This document shows, in pieces, positions 26,316 through 35,857 of a DNA stretch of 64,000 nucleotides. Below the pieces are notes generated by a model, which was given only the letters and a program-made list of their open reading frames with translations, was not told the origin of the DNA and did not search any database. Source of the DNA: UBA2336 sp964419145 (GTDB lineage Bacteria; Bacteroidota; Bacteroidia; Cytophagales; Cyclobacteriaceae); NCBI GenBank assembly GCA_964419145.1, contig CAYQOM010000004.1:124001-188000 (forward strand), in the 5' to 3' direction. How positions within the stretch are numbered: the stretch's first letter is position 1; each line of letters begins with the position of its first letter. The position numbers and the translations under genes are program-made.

Positions 26316-26996
26316 ATGACAATTCGTGAACTTTTAAACCTTCAGCCTTCCAGTGCCCGCATCATGCGAAAATACGGTCTTCACTACTTGCGGTGCCGTC
26401 AAATGGAGTTCGAGGAGGCATGCAAAACATGCTCCGTAAATCCCATTCATGTTAAAGAGGAAATAAAATCCTTACAGTTTTCATCCACACCTATGGACAA
26501 ACTGCTTAGCGAAATCATGAACGAACATGATCAAGTTAAAAGGCGATTATCTATACTGACGCGTTCGCTTGAAAAGGCTACAAAACGTTATAGCTCCTTC
26601 ACCCTTGAATTATTAACAATTAAAGTAAATATTGAAATACTGGCTGAACAATTAGAGATGCACCTATATAAGGAAGAAATGATTCTGTTTCCCGAGTTTA
26701 TAGCTGTTTGGTCCAAAAAATATAAAAATTCAGGTGTGAGCTGCCAGCCTACTTTTCGTTTTCAGTATCCGATTGAGCGACTGGAAAATGAACATGCCTC
26801 CACACAACAAATCATGACTGAAGTAAAAAAAGTGAGTGAATATTTTTGCATCACCGATAAAGATAATAGCTACAAGACCATTAGAAACCAGGTAGCACGT
26901 TTAGAGAAATCATTGAACAAGCTTATCAAACTTGAAAACGATATTCTTTTTCCCCAAGCCTTAACATTAGAAAGCGAAATATATAAAGGTACCTGA
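26316..26996 (+). CDS. RIC/ScdA/YtfE-like iron-sulfur repair protein with altered N-terminal motif
   Basis: 226 residues from the ATG at 26316, 1 bp after the NO reductase stop. An N-terminal DUF542/ScdA_N-like segment (TIRELLNLQPSSARIMRKYGLHYLRCRQMEFEEAC) precedes a hemerythrin domain with MNEHDQVKRRL, LEMHLYKEEMILFPEF, LENEHASTQQIM and LENDILFPQA as diiron-site helices. RIC proteins repair Fe-S clusters damaged by NO. The family's usual YCCGG motif reads YLRCR here, so only one of the two cysteines remains at that place, with others at CKTC just after. Co-transcription with the reductase supports a nitrosative-stress operon. Confidence 0.82.
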   Translation: MTIRELLNLQPSSARIMRKYGLHYLRCRQMEFEEACKTCSVNPIHVKEEIKSLQFSSTPMDKLLSEIMNEHDQVKRRLSILTRSLEKATKRYSSFTLELLTIKVNIEILAEQLEMHLYKEEMILFPEFIAVWSKKYKNSGVSCQPTFRFQYPIERLENEHASTQQIMTEVKKVSEYFCITDKDNSYKTIRNQVARLEKSLNKLIKLENDILFPQALTLESEIYKGT

Positions 26997-27051
26997 ACGG
27001 TATTGTATAAAAAGCCCGTAACTATTTTTTAAACTAAAACTTACCACAACC

Positions 27052-28902
27052 ATGGAACTCAATCAAGAAATCCTCAGTGACATTGTCATTTACATGAAGT
27101 ATGCGCGCTACCTGCCTGAATTGCAGCGTAGAGAATTATGGCCCGAAATCTGCGCGCGATACGAAGCCATGATGATTGATAAATATCCACACATTACTGA
27201 TGAAATTCAGGAGAATATGCAGTGGGTATTGCAAAAAAAGGTATTGCCATCTATGCGTGCCATGCAATTTGCTGGCGCTCCAATTGTTAAGAATAACAGT
27301 CGCATTTATAACTGCGCCTATATGCCGGTAGATGATATCCGGGCATTTCAGGAGGCGATGTTTTTGCTGTTAGGTGGAACAGGTGTGGGTTTTTCAGTTC
27401 AACAACATCATGTAGCGAAACTTCCTCCGATACAAAAAGCAGAAAAGCGCAGAAGATTTCTGATTGGTGATAGTCTGGAAGGTTGGGCCGATTCCATCAA
27501 AATGATTATGAAGGCTTACTTTGGACAAAATGAAGCAATGCCTGATTTCGACTATTCCGACATACGACCAAAAGGCGCACGCCTGGTAACAGCAGGGGGC
27601 AAAGCACCCGGCCCGGAACCATTAAAGGTTTGTCATGCGCATGTTACAGCAATTTTGGATCGAAAAGAAAACGGGGAACAACTCACCCCGCTGGAATGTC
27701 ATGACATCATGTGCCATATAGCCAACGCGGTGCTTGCAGGGGGCATTCGTAGATCAGCCATGATTTCCTTGTTCTCCCTAGATGATGAGGAAATGTTGAC
27801 CTGTAAGTTTGGAAATTGGTGGGAACTGAACGAGCAACGGGGTCGCGCAAATAACTCGGCTGTGCTCTCGCGAGAACATACCACGCAAAAAGAATTTCTT
27901 GATCTGTGGAAAAAGATTGAACTGTCAGGTGCTGGCGAACCCGGTTTTTACTTCAGCAATCACCCCGATTGGGGAACTAATCCTTGCTGTGAAATTGCGC
28001 TACGTCCCTTCCAGTTTTGCAACTTATGTGAAGTCAATGTTTCCGATGTAGAGAATCAGGAGGAGCTAAACAACCGTGCACGTGTAGCGGGATTCCTAGG
28101 CACCTTACAAGCTGGCTTTACCGATTTTCACTACTTGCGTGATGAGTGGAAAAATACTACCGAGCAGGATGCGCTTATTGGAGTTGGCATGACGGGCATT
28201 GCCAGTGGAAGAGTGGCCAAACTAGATTTACGTGAAGCAGCAGAAGAAGTTAAACATATTAACATTGAAGTGTCTGCTAAAATAGGTATTTCATTTGCGG
28301 CACGATGTACAACAATAAAGCCCTCTGGCACCAGTTCTTTGGTGTTAGGGACATCATCAGGAATTCATGCATGGCATAATGATTACTACTTGCGTAGGAT
28401 GCGTATAGGAAAGAATGAAGCACTATATGAGTACCTCCGCATAAACCATACTGAATTATTGGAAGACGATTTACTCAACAGCAAACAAGCCATCGTGTGC
28501 ATTCCGCAGAAATCGCCCGAAGACAGCATTTTGCGGAATGAAGATGTAATGCAGATGCTGGAACGGATCAAGCACTTTAACATTCAGTGGGTACGAAACG
28601 GATATCGGTTAGGGTACAATGCTAACAACGTGTCGGCAACGGTGTCGATTAAAGACGATGAATGGGAAAAAGTTGGGCACTGGATGTGGTTAAACAAAGC
28701 CAGCTATAATGGACTTAGTGTTTTACCTTACGACAATGGGAATTACAAACAACCTCCATTTGAAGATATCAGCAAGGAGCACTTTGAAGAATTAGAAGCA
28801 TCACTACATGCCATTGACCTTTCTAACATCTATGAACCCGATGATGCAACGGATCTGCAGGCTGAAGCTGCGTGTGCAGGGGGAGCATGTGTTATTCAAT
28901 AA
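27052..28902 (+). CDS. Adenosylcobalamin-dependent (class II) ribonucleotide reductase, monomeric RTPR-like
   Basis: 616 residues, shorter than Lactobacillus RTPR (about 740). YNCAYMPVDDIRAFQEAM and LLLGGTGVGFSVQ, then the active-site finger NPCCEIALRPFQFCNLCEVN, place the radical Cys and Glu. The last residues carry CAGGACVIQ, a C-terminal Cys pair that relays reduction from thioredoxin. It makes deoxynucleotides without oxygen, so it supports anaerobic growth, which suits the nitrate and NO genes upstream. It uses B12; no cobalamin riboswitch is visible in the 55-bp leader. No palindrome is seen here. Confidence 0.85.
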   Translation: MELNQEILSDIVIYMKYARYLPELQRRELWPEICARYEAMMIDKYPHITDEIQENMQWVLQKKVLPSMRAMQFAGAPIVKNNSRIYNCAYMPVDDIRAFQEAMFLLLGGTGVGFSVQQHHVAKLPPIQKAEKRRRFLIGDSLEGWADSIKMIMKAYFGQNEAMPDFDYSDIRPKGARLVTAGGKAPGPEPLKVCHAHVTAILDRKENGEQLTPLECHDIMCHIANAVLAGGIRRSAMISLFSLDDEEMLTCKFGNWWELNEQRGRANNSAVLSREHTTQKEFLDLWKKIELSGAGEPGFYFSNHPDWGTNPCCEIALRPFQFCNLCEVNVSDVENQEELNNRARVAGFLGTLQAGFTDFHYLRDEWKNTTEQDALIGVGMTGIASGRVAKLDLREAAEEVKHINIEVSAKIGISFAARCTTIKPSGTSSLVLGTSSGIHAWHNDYYLRRMRIGKNEALYEYLRINHTELLEDDLLNSKQAIVCIPQKSPEDSILRNEDVMQMLERIKHFNIQWVRNGYRLGYNANNVSATVSIKDDEWEKVGHWMWLNKASYNGLSVLPYDNGNYKQPPFEDISKEHFEELEASLHAIDLSNIYEPDDATDLQAEAACAGGACVIQ

Positions 28903-28925
28903 AATAACGGTGAGAATTATATATT

Positions 28926-30260
28926 ATGAGAATTTATTTAATCATCCTTTCGCTAGCTGCATGTTGCTTTAGCTGTTCGACCGAAACAAAGGATTACCGG
29001 GCATTTACAACAAATACTAAATTATATACCCAAACAGTATTTGAACTTAACCGTGTAGTCATGCACGATAATTTTACTCCACCGGTTGCCAACCGCAACT
29101 ACACTTATGCCAATATTGCGGCATATGAATGCATTGCAGCGGGGTATCCTGAAGAGTTTCAGTCATTGTCAGGACAACTGAATGGTTTAAAACCCATGCC
29201 TCAACCTGAAAATACGAAAAGCATTGATTTCGAATTTGCAGCTGTGCTTGCTTTTTGCAAGGTAGGTGTTGAATTAACTTTTTCTGAAAGTTTGTTAGAA
29301 AAGTATGTAGATAGTTTAAAACGGGAAGCCAAACAATTCGGTATGCCTAATGCAACACTTAAAGCCACAGAAAAATTTTCTACCGCCATTGCACAGGCCA
29401 TATTGGATTGGGCTAAAGATGATAACTATTTGCAAACACGTACTGCTATAAAATTCAACGTTACGCAAGAACCTGGCCGTTGGATTCCTACCCCACCCAT
29501 GTATGCAGAGGCAGTTGAACCCGCCTGGAATCAAATACGGCCCTTGGTGATGGATAGCGCCAATCAAATCTCAGCACCTCCCCCATTTCCATATAATGTT
29601 TCGGATACCAGTAGTGCATTCTACCAAGAAGCAGTCAAACTTAAAAGGGCCAGCGAAACCCTTACTGACGATCAAAGACATATGGCTGACTTCTGGGATG
29701 ACAATCCCTTCAAACTAAATGTAGTCGGTCACGTTATGTACTCGACCAAAAAATTCTCACCACCGGGTCATTGGATGGGGATTGCTGGTATCGGAGGCGC
29801 TGCTGTACAAGCTGATTTCCCAAAACTGGTGTGTGCCTATGCTAAAACATCCATAGCGCTATTTGAAGCTTTTATACAATGCTGGAACGAGAAATATGAA
29901 CACAGTTATGTTCGACCTGAAACCGTAATCAACCAACATATTGATCCTGAGTGGCGTCCCTATTTACAAACACCTCCTTTTCCAGAATATACAGCCGGGC
30001 ATACCACCACCTCAGCAGCAGCTGCCGCTGTACTTACGGAAGTTTTTGGTGATCAGATCGCCTTTACAGATACAACAGAGTTAGAATTCGGAATCCCCAG
30101 CAGATCCTTTACCTCCTTTCGTCATGCCGCTGAAGAAAATATCTGGGCCAGATTTTATGGAGGCATACACTATTACCATACGTGCGAAGTCAGTAATAAG
30201 CTAGGAAACGAAATAGGGGAATTTGTTTCACGTAAGTTAATCATGAATAAACTCAACTAA
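28926..30260 (+). CDS. Vanadium-haloperoxidase/PAP2-like lipoprotein
   Basis: 444 residues with a lipoprotein signal (lipobox ending CFSC-STE). The C-terminal half is a PAP2-type all-helical domain: RPETVINQH, then FPEYTAGHTTTSAAAA with the conserved Gly-His, and FYGGIHYYHT with the last His. These motifs bind phosphate or vanadate in vanadium haloperoxidases and acid phosphatases. Bacteroidota have many such proteins of unknown substrate. It starts 23 bp after the ribonucleotide reductase and might be cotranscribed. Whether it is a peroxidase or a phosphatase cannot be told from sequence. Confidence 0.8.
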   Translation: MRIYLIILSLAACCFSCSTETKDYRAFTTNTKLYTQTVFELNRVVMHDNFTPPVANRNYTYANIAAYECIAAGYPEEFQSLSGQLNGLKPMPQPENTKSIDFEFAAVLAFCKVGVELTFSESLLEKYVDSLKREAKQFGMPNATLKATEKFSTAIAQAILDWAKDDNYLQTRTAIKFNVTQEPGRWIPTPPMYAEAVEPAWNQIRPLVMDSANQISAPPPFPYNVSDTSSAFYQEAVKLKRASETLTDDQRHMADFWDDNPFKLNVVGHVMYSTKKFSPPGHWMGIAGIGGAAVQADFPKLVCAYAKTSIALFEAFIQCWNEKYEHSYVRPETVINQHIDPEWRPYLQTPPFPEYTAGHTTTSAAAAAVLTEVFGDQIAFTDTTELEFGIPSRSFTSFRHAAEENIWARFYGGIHYYHTCEVSNKLGNEIGEFVSRKLIMNKLN

Positions 30261-30309
30261 AATGATTCGCATTTAAGTTAATTCGAAAAATGCAAACCAA
30301 AAATTGAAA

Positions 30310-30334
30310 AATAGGGCCCATCCTGGGCTCTATT
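30310..30334 (+). terminator. Hairpin terminator after the haloperoxidase-like gene
   Basis: AATAGGGCCCA / TGGGCTCTATT arms of 11 bp with one G-U pair and a 3-base loop, 50 bp past the stop. The T-run after it is weak. The rest of 30335-30469 shows nothing. Confidence 0.5.
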
Positions 30335-30469
30335 CTTCCTCAAAGCCAACTTAAGCCATTATCTGATAACCCATTTTTACTGTTCTCTCCATAAAATAAG
30401 ATCATATCTTGCGCCCTATAAAGATTTCAGTGAGTTTCTGAATTCAGTATCCAAATAGTAAAACATTCC

Positions 30470-30700
30470 TTAGTTTGAAAACGGAATAATCATCTTCACG
30501 GTTGTACCTGTTCCTTCATCTGATATTAAATCCAATTTTCCCTTTAACTTCTCAACAATCATCTTGACTTTAAATAACCCTAATCCAATACCTTGAGATT
30601 TCTCATGGCCTCTGAAGAACATCTGAAAAGCATTCGCCTTAATTGCCCCGTCCATGCCAATGCCATTATCACTGATTTCAATGGAAATTTGATGGGACAT
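30470..30700 (-). pseudogene. Remnant of a sensor histidine kinase (HATPase end only)
   Basis: 76 codons encoding only the last part of an HATPase_c domain: ISDNGIGMDG (N/G1 box region), FFRGHEKSQGIGLGLFKVKMIV (F and G2 boxes) and the GTTVKMIIPF end. A TAG stop lies two codons before the ATG, and there is no HisKA or sensor part upstream, so it is a 5'-truncated remnant. It resembles the C-terminus of the intact kinase at 58519-59364. The upstream 30701-30986 stretch is AT-rich with no gene or motif that I can support. Confidence 0.7.
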
Positions 30701-30986
30701 TTTCTAGTATGATAAATTTTTTAACTATCTGATAATTAACTCTTTATATATAATAAATTTTCTATGATTTCTTTAGTCGCATTTACTGCTGTGAAAAAGT
30801 AATTCAGTATCAATTATTAAGAGAGAAAGTCTCAATTCTTGTAGTTACACAAGCCCAAACAAGCTTCATTGGTCGCATTATTTAGAAGAAGTGACAAATT
30901 TTCAGCTAAATCGAAAGGATTTTGGGTTCTTTGCACGCGAACATTTTCAGGCGAAAGCCTGTTTTCAACCTTTAACCTTACGTTCT

Positions 30987-32213
30987 ATGCGGTTTTTACC
31001 GGTCATCTTATTGCTGATTATGGTTTGTTCTGGCTCAGAAAAAACATGGATTCCTACCGGCACCTGGCGGGCGGTACTTGAATTACAGGGTCAGGAGTTG
31101 CCTTTTACATTCGATCTGGAGAAAAAAGAGGATCAGTATGTGGCCTGGATCAGAAATGGGCAGGAAAGACTCTATTTAGATGAGGTTGAAGTAACTGCCG
31201 ATTCCATTACCATGAACGTCCATATTTTTGATGCGGTGTTCAAAGCAGCTATTGGAGAAAAGGAACTGAACGGTCTTTTCATCATTCAATACGCTGATAA
31301 TTACCGCGTTCCGTTCAGGGCCACGCACGGGAAGGACTACCGGTTTGCACCAACCGACACCACGGCTTCAGTAGTAGATTTCTCAGGAAAATATGCCGTG
31401 CAGTTTTTTAATGAGACCAATACGGTTAATGCACTGGGCATTATCACCCAAAAAGGCAACTACGCGGAAGGCACATTTTTGACCCCTACCGGGGATTACC
31501 GATACCTGGAAGGAAATGTAGTGAACGATACGCTCTGGCTAAGTGGTTTTGATGGAAATCATCTCTATATCTTTAATGCTGTCAAATCGGGCGATACCCT
31601 TTCGGGGATACATTGGTTGGGGAAATCACGCAACCGAAAATGGACTGGCGTGAAAGATGACCAGGCCAAACCACCTGTTTCCGAATCACTTACTTTTCTA
31701 AAAGATGGATACTCAAGCCTGGAATTCACCTTTCCGGATGTAAATGGAAAACCTGTTTCGCTTCAGGATGAACGTTTTAGAGATAAGGTTGTGGTTGTAC
31801 AGATACTGGGATCATGGTGCCCGAACTGTATGGACGAAACCCGTTTTCTAACCGACTGGTATCCCAAAAACAAAGACCGTGGAGTTGAAATTATCGGACT
31901 GGCTTATGAACAAAAAGCTGATTTTGATTACGCCAGCGGAAGGGTTAAGAAAATGAAAGAGAAACTAAACGTTCCATATGATATTTTGATTGCAGGTACC
32001 AACGCCAATGCCAGCGAAACGCTTCCTGCTCTTAATCGGGTAATTGCTTTTCCAACCACTATCTTTGTAGGGAAAGACGGACAAGTGAAACACATCCACA
32101 CCGGTTTTTCAGGGCCGGGAACGGGTGTCTACTATGAGCAACAACAGGAACGGTTTAATGAAGTGGTTAATCAGTTATTAAATAGCCACCAGCTGCCAGC
32201 TACGAGTCACTAG
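30987..32213 (+). CDS. TlpA-family thioredoxin-like protein, membrane-attached or lipoprotein
   Basis: 408 residues from the ATG at 30987, giving MRFLPVILLLIMVCSGSEK, a short signal with a lipobox-like Cys15. An N-terminal beta-rich domain of about 240 residues (lipocalin-like, found in Bacteroidota TlpA proteins) precedes the thioredoxin domain with ILGSWCPNCMDET as the redox CxxC. It probably reduces or isomerises disulfides in the periplasm, for example in cytochrome c maturation. An in-frame GTG at 30891 is less likely. It is followed by mnmA after 40 bp containing short direct repeats (GCTAGTGGCTCATAGCTAT...). Confidence 0.82.
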   Translation: MRFLPVILLLIMVCSGSEKTWIPTGTWRAVLELQGQELPFTFDLEKKEDQYVAWIRNGQERLYLDEVEVTADSITMNVHIFDAVFKAAIGEKELNGLFIIQYADNYRVPFRATHGKDYRFAPTDTTASVVDFSGKYAVQFFNETNTVNALGIITQKGNYAEGTFLTPTGDYRYLEGNVVNDTLWLSGFDGNHLYIFNAVKSGDTLSGIHWLGKSRNRKWTGVKDDQAKPPVSESLTFLKDGYSSLEFTFPDVNGKPVSLQDERFRDKVVVVQILGSWCPNCMDETRFLTDWYPKNKDRGVEIIGLAYEQKADFDYASGRVKKMKEKLNVPYDILIAGTNANASETLPALNRVIAFPTTIFVGKDGQVKHIHTGFSGPGTGVYYEQQQERFNEVVNQLLNSHQLPATSH

Positions 32214-32253
32214 CTAGTGGCTCATAGCTATAGGCTAGTAGCTTAAAATTGAG

Positions 32254-33429
32254 ATGAAAAAAAGAGTTGTAGTCGGTTTATCAGGAGGGGTTGATTCCAG
32301 CGTAGCAGCTTATTTATTAAAAGAGCAGGGCTATGAAGTGATCGGCATGTTCATGAAAAACTGGCATGACGACTCCGTAACCATTTCCAACGAATGCCCC
32401 TGGCTTGACGACAGCAACGATGCCATGATTGTGGCGCAACATCTCGGTATTCCCTTTCAAGCTATTGATCTCAGTAAAGAATATAAAGAACGCATTGTCG
32501 ATTATATGTTTGCCGAATACCAGGCCGGACGCACACCGAACCCTGATGTACTCTGCAATCGTGAAATCAAATTCGATATTTTTTTGAAAGCAGCCCTTAA
32601 GCTTGGTGCTGATTATGTAGCCACCGGACATTATGCCCGCAGAAATGAAATTGAGGTAAACGGAAAAAAAGTTTATCAGTTGCTGGCGGGAAAAGATCCG
32701 AACAAAGATCAAAGTTATTTTTTGTGTCAGCTTACACAAGAGCAATTATCGAAAGCCTTATTTCCAGTAGGTGAATTATTAAAACCGGAAGTACGCGAAA
32801 TTGCCACAAAAGCCGGATTGGCTACTGCAAATAAAAAAGATTCACAAGGCTTGTGCTTTGTGGGCAAAGTGCACCTCCCCGATTTCCTGCAGCAACGCCT
32901 GCAACCCAAAAAAGGAAAAGCGATTGTTATTCCGGAAACCGCCAAGACATACAGCAACGGACAATCAATGGATTATTTGATTTCCTTGACAAAACCGTAT
33001 GCGTATCAACAAAGTGAAGGTGAAGTGGTTGGCGAACACAACGGAGCACATTTCTATACCATCGGTCAGCGTAAGGGTTTGAATATTGGCGGCCAGCCCA
33101 AACCATTATTTGTAATTGGCACCGATACCGAGCACAACATTTTATACATGGGCATGGGTGAAGATCATCCGGGTTTGTATCGCAAAGGGTTGTTTGTACC
33201 CAATGAAGATGAACATTGGATTCGTGAAGATTTGAAACTCGTTGTTGGTGAATCCAAAAATTACCTCGCACGCATTCGTTACCGCCAGCCGCTTGAGCCG
33301 TGCACCCTCCATAAAAAAGAAGAAGGGTTGTATATCATTTTCGAGCGACCACAAAAAGCCATTACACCCGGCCAGTTTGCTGCGTGGTATGAAGGTGATG
33401 AGTTGATTGGATCCGGAGTTATTAGTTGA
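32254..33429 (+). CDS. mnmA: tRNA-specific 2-thiouridylase MnmA
   Basis: 391 residues. The N-terminal PP-loop VVGLSGGVDSSVAAYLL binds ATP; the catalytic cysteines lie in NPDVLCNREIKF and SQGLCFVGK. The middle and C-terminal beta domains (GQRKGLNIGG, RYRQPL) are standard. It thiolates U34 of tRNAs for Lys, Glu and Gln. Length and motifs match the family. Confidence 0.96.
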   Translation: MKKRVVVGLSGGVDSSVAAYLLKEQGYEVIGMFMKNWHDDSVTISNECPWLDDSNDAMIVAQHLGIPFQAIDLSKEYKERIVDYMFAEYQAGRTPNPDVLCNREIKFDIFLKAALKLGADYVATGHYARRNEIEVNGKKVYQLLAGKDPNKDQSYFLCQLTQEQLSKALFPVGELLKPEVREIATKAGLATANKKDSQGLCFVGKVHLPDFLQQRLQPKKGKAIVIPETAKTYSNGQSMDYLISLTKPYAYQQSEGEVVGEHNGAHFYTIGQRKGLNIGGQPKPLFVIGTDTEHNILYMGMGEDHPGLYRKGLFVPNEDEHWIREDLKLVVGESKNYLARIRYRQPLEPCTLHKKEEGLYIIFERPQKAITPGQFAAWYEGDELIGSGVIS

Positions 33430-33519
33430 CCCGGAAATCTACATTACCAAAAAGACGCGGAGACGCAAAGAGAAATTATTGAGAAGGAAAGAGTACTCAT
33501 TTTGTTTTATCTTGGGTAT

Positions 33520-34596
33520 ATGAAACATCTCGCTCCATTCTTTGCATTGCTCCTATTCGCGGCCTGTACACCAAAAACCGATCAGGAAGAAAACACATCC
33601 TGGCAGCTTGGTCCGTTTGTAAAAACTGATTCGCTCAACCCGGTACTGGAACCGTTAGCGCACACCACATTTTATTGTCCGGTAAGAAAAGACACGGTTC
33701 GTTGGGAAGAGAAAGATGTGTTCAACCCCAGCGCAGTGGTGCGCGATGGAAAAGTATACCTCCTCTATCGTGCGGAAGATACAGTTGGCAAACATGCCGG
33801 TACCTCCCGCCTTGGACTGGCGGTTAGTGAAGATGGTCTGCATTTCGAGCGGATGCCCGAACCGGTATTTTACCCGGATGAGGATAGTATGAAAGTGTAT
33901 GAATGGGAAGGTGGCGTGGAAGATCCGCGATTAGTAGAAGACGAAAACGGAAGATACATCCTCACCTACACTTCTTATGATGGAAACCTAGCGCGGCTGT
34001 GCGTAGCCAGCTCACCGGATTTGATTCACTGGACAAAACACGGGCTTGCGTTTAAAGATCATCCGGAATTGTGGTCGAAGTCGGGGGCAATTATTACCAC
34101 ACAACAGCAAGATCGATTTGTGGCCACAAAAATAAATGGACAATATTATATGTATTGGGGTGATACGGATATTTTTCTGACCACGTCCGATAACCTGGTG
34201 GACTGGACACCGGTGTATGATGGCGATGCGTTGGTAAAAGTATTTAGTCCGCGATTTGGTAAATTCGATAGTGACCTGGTGGAGCCAGGCCCACACGCCA
34301 TGCTGCAAGAAGGTGGAATTTTGTTGATCTATAACAGCCGAAATAAATTGGAGAAGGGAGATAAAAATTTACCCGATGGAAATTATGCAGCGGGACAAAT
34401 TTTATTGAACAAAGAAAATCCAGCTGAAGTGTTGATGCGGTCTGAGAATTATTTCATCACTCCCGATAAAGATTATGAAATCACCGGGCAGGTAAATAAT
34501 GTTTGCTTTGTGGAAGGGTTGGTTCATTTTAAAAACCGTTGGTTCCTGTATTACGGCACAGCCGATTCGAAAATTGCTGTGGCGGTGACGGAATGA
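33520..34596 (+). CDS. GH130/GH43-like five-bladed propeller lipoprotein
   Basis: 358 residues from the ATG at 33520, with lipobox LLLFAAC. A beta-propeller glycosidase/phosphorylase fold is suggested by VFNPSAVVRDGKVYLLYRAED, EGGVEDPRLVEDENGRYILTYT and LYYGTADSKIAVA, the typical pattern of GH130 mannoside phosphorylases and relatives. The Asp in EDPR is at the expected catalytic position. As an exported lipoprotein it probably acts on an external glycan. No SusC/D genes are nearby. The substrate is unknown. Confidence 0.78.
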   Translation: MKHLAPFFALLLFAACTPKTDQEENTSWQLGPFVKTDSLNPVLEPLAHTTFYCPVRKDTVRWEEKDVFNPSAVVRDGKVYLLYRAEDTVGKHAGTSRLGLAVSEDGLHFERMPEPVFYPDEDSMKVYEWEGGVEDPRLVEDENGRYILTYTSYDGNLARLCVASSPDLIHWTKHGLAFKDHPELWSKSGAIITTQQQDRFVATKINGQYYMYWGDTDIFLTTSDNLVDWTPVYDGDALVKVFSPRFGKFDSDLVEPGPHAMLQEGGILLIYNSRNKLEKGDKNLPDGNYAAGQILLNKENPAEVLMRSENYFITPDKDYEITGQVNNVCFVEGLVHFKNRWFLYYGTADSKIAVAVTE

Positions 34597-34604
34597 CTTT
34601 TAAA

Positions 34605-35228
34605 ATAATAACTCCCCTCCTGTCAAGAAGGGCTGGGGGTGGTTCTTTAATTCTCTGCTTGTATTTTTTTAAGATGACGCTCCTACGGAGCTCAGAATAC
34701 AAAACATCCTCACAGCTATTAAGATCGCGCTCCTACAGGGCTTGAATTTGCAAAAGAGATGGTAAGTTTACATTGCTCCCCTCCTGTCAAGGAGGGGCCG
34801 GGGGTGGTTTTGTTATTTCATTTTTCTTGAATCAGATGGCGCTCCTACGGAGCTCAGGTTTCAATTTTCTTTGTTAGCTAATTAGATAACGCTCCTACGG
34901 AGCTTGAATTCGCAACGAGATGGTAAGCTTTACACAACTCCCCTCGTGACAAGGAGGGGCCAGGCGTGGTTTTATTATTCTATTTAGCTTAAGTCAAATG
35001 TCGCTCCCACGGAACTTGAAATTTGCAACGGAATGATAAGCTTTACACAACTCCCCTCCTGACAAGGAGGGGTCGGGGGTGGTTCTTTATTTTTTACTGG
35101 TATTTTTTAATGAGATGACTGAGAAATACGAATGCTACATGACTCAACTACTTTTAAGTCCCGGAGGGACGGCATCTTATTAGAAAAATCGATTAATGAT
35201 ACCGAGCCCCGGAGGGGCGGCATCTTAA
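34605..35228. repeat. Array of about 163-bp three-hairpin repeat units (copy 1)
   Basis: Four copies of hairpin A (CCCCTCCT-GACA-AGGAGGGG followed by CCGGGGGTGG) start at 34612, 34776, 34938 and 35051, spaced 164, 162 and 113 bp. Between them are hairpins of type B (GCTCCTACGGAGC) in pairs, plus the shared stretch GATGGTAAGCTTTACACAA. The end (35150-35228) has two CCGGAGGG...GGCATCTTA variants. The same unit, inverted, occurs at 42660-43180. No ORF is supported in this 647-bp gap. Confidence 0.8.
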
Positions 35229-35243
35229 AAAAATTAGAATAAC

Positions 35244-35810
35244 CTACTGCTCCTTCGCAAACCCCGAAACACCACCCGACACCACATACTTCATCGCTAC
35301 CGGACCGGAAATATTCAAAGGCTTAACGCGGTCTTTTGAAATCACGAAATGATCACCCGAAAAATTATACGCATGCGGCAGGTAAACAGAAATCATGTCC
35401 TTCAATCCCAATTCGCTTAAATCACTTTGTGTAACAAATCCAATTTGGTGCAGGTTGTTCTCTTTGTTCAGCAACACCAACACCGGTTTACTGAATTTCC
35501 TTTTATCACCCACAAAAGCGCCAATCAAATCTTTAATAGAAGAATAAATTAGTTTTACCATGGGGATCCGATTAATGACATGGTCAAACCAATTTGAAAA
35601 GGTTTGAAAAACAATGTTGGATGTTAAATACCCAAACACCGTAATGGCTGCGATGATGATTGCAAAGCCCACACCGGGATACGGCAGGCCAAGCAAATTA
35701 TCCAGCCACGAAAAAGAAAAATAAATTACGTACACAGTAACCGCTACGGGTACGATAAAGAGCATGCCACTGAAGAAGTAGCGAAGTATTCTTCGAAAGT
35801 TCGATTCCAT
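35244..35810 (-). CDS. DUF502 family membrane protein
   Basis: 188 residues with two membrane helices (YFFSGMLFIVPVAVTVYVIYF and GVGFAIIIAAITVFGYLTSN) followed by a soluble domain with RIPMVKLIYSSIKDLIGAFVGDKRKF, VLVLLNKENNLHQIGFVT and VYLPHAYNFSGDHFVI, all DUF502 hallmarks. The function of the family is unknown. The gene is flanked by the repeat array downstream and the Gfo/Idh gene upstream (47 bp gap). Confidence 0.88.
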   Translation of the reverse strand: MESNFRRILRYFFSGMLFIVPVAVTVYVIYFSFSWLDNLLGLPYPGVGFAIIIAAITVFGYLTSNIVFQTFSNWFDHVINRIPMVKLIYSSIKDLIGAFVGDKRKFSKPVLVLLNKENNLHQIGFVTQSDLSELGLKDMISVYLPHAYNFSGDHFVISKDRVKPLNISGPVAMKYVVSGGVSGFAKEQ

Positions 35811-35857
35811 AATTATATAAGTTAACGCATCACTTTTCGTCTATTGTTTCGTATTGT

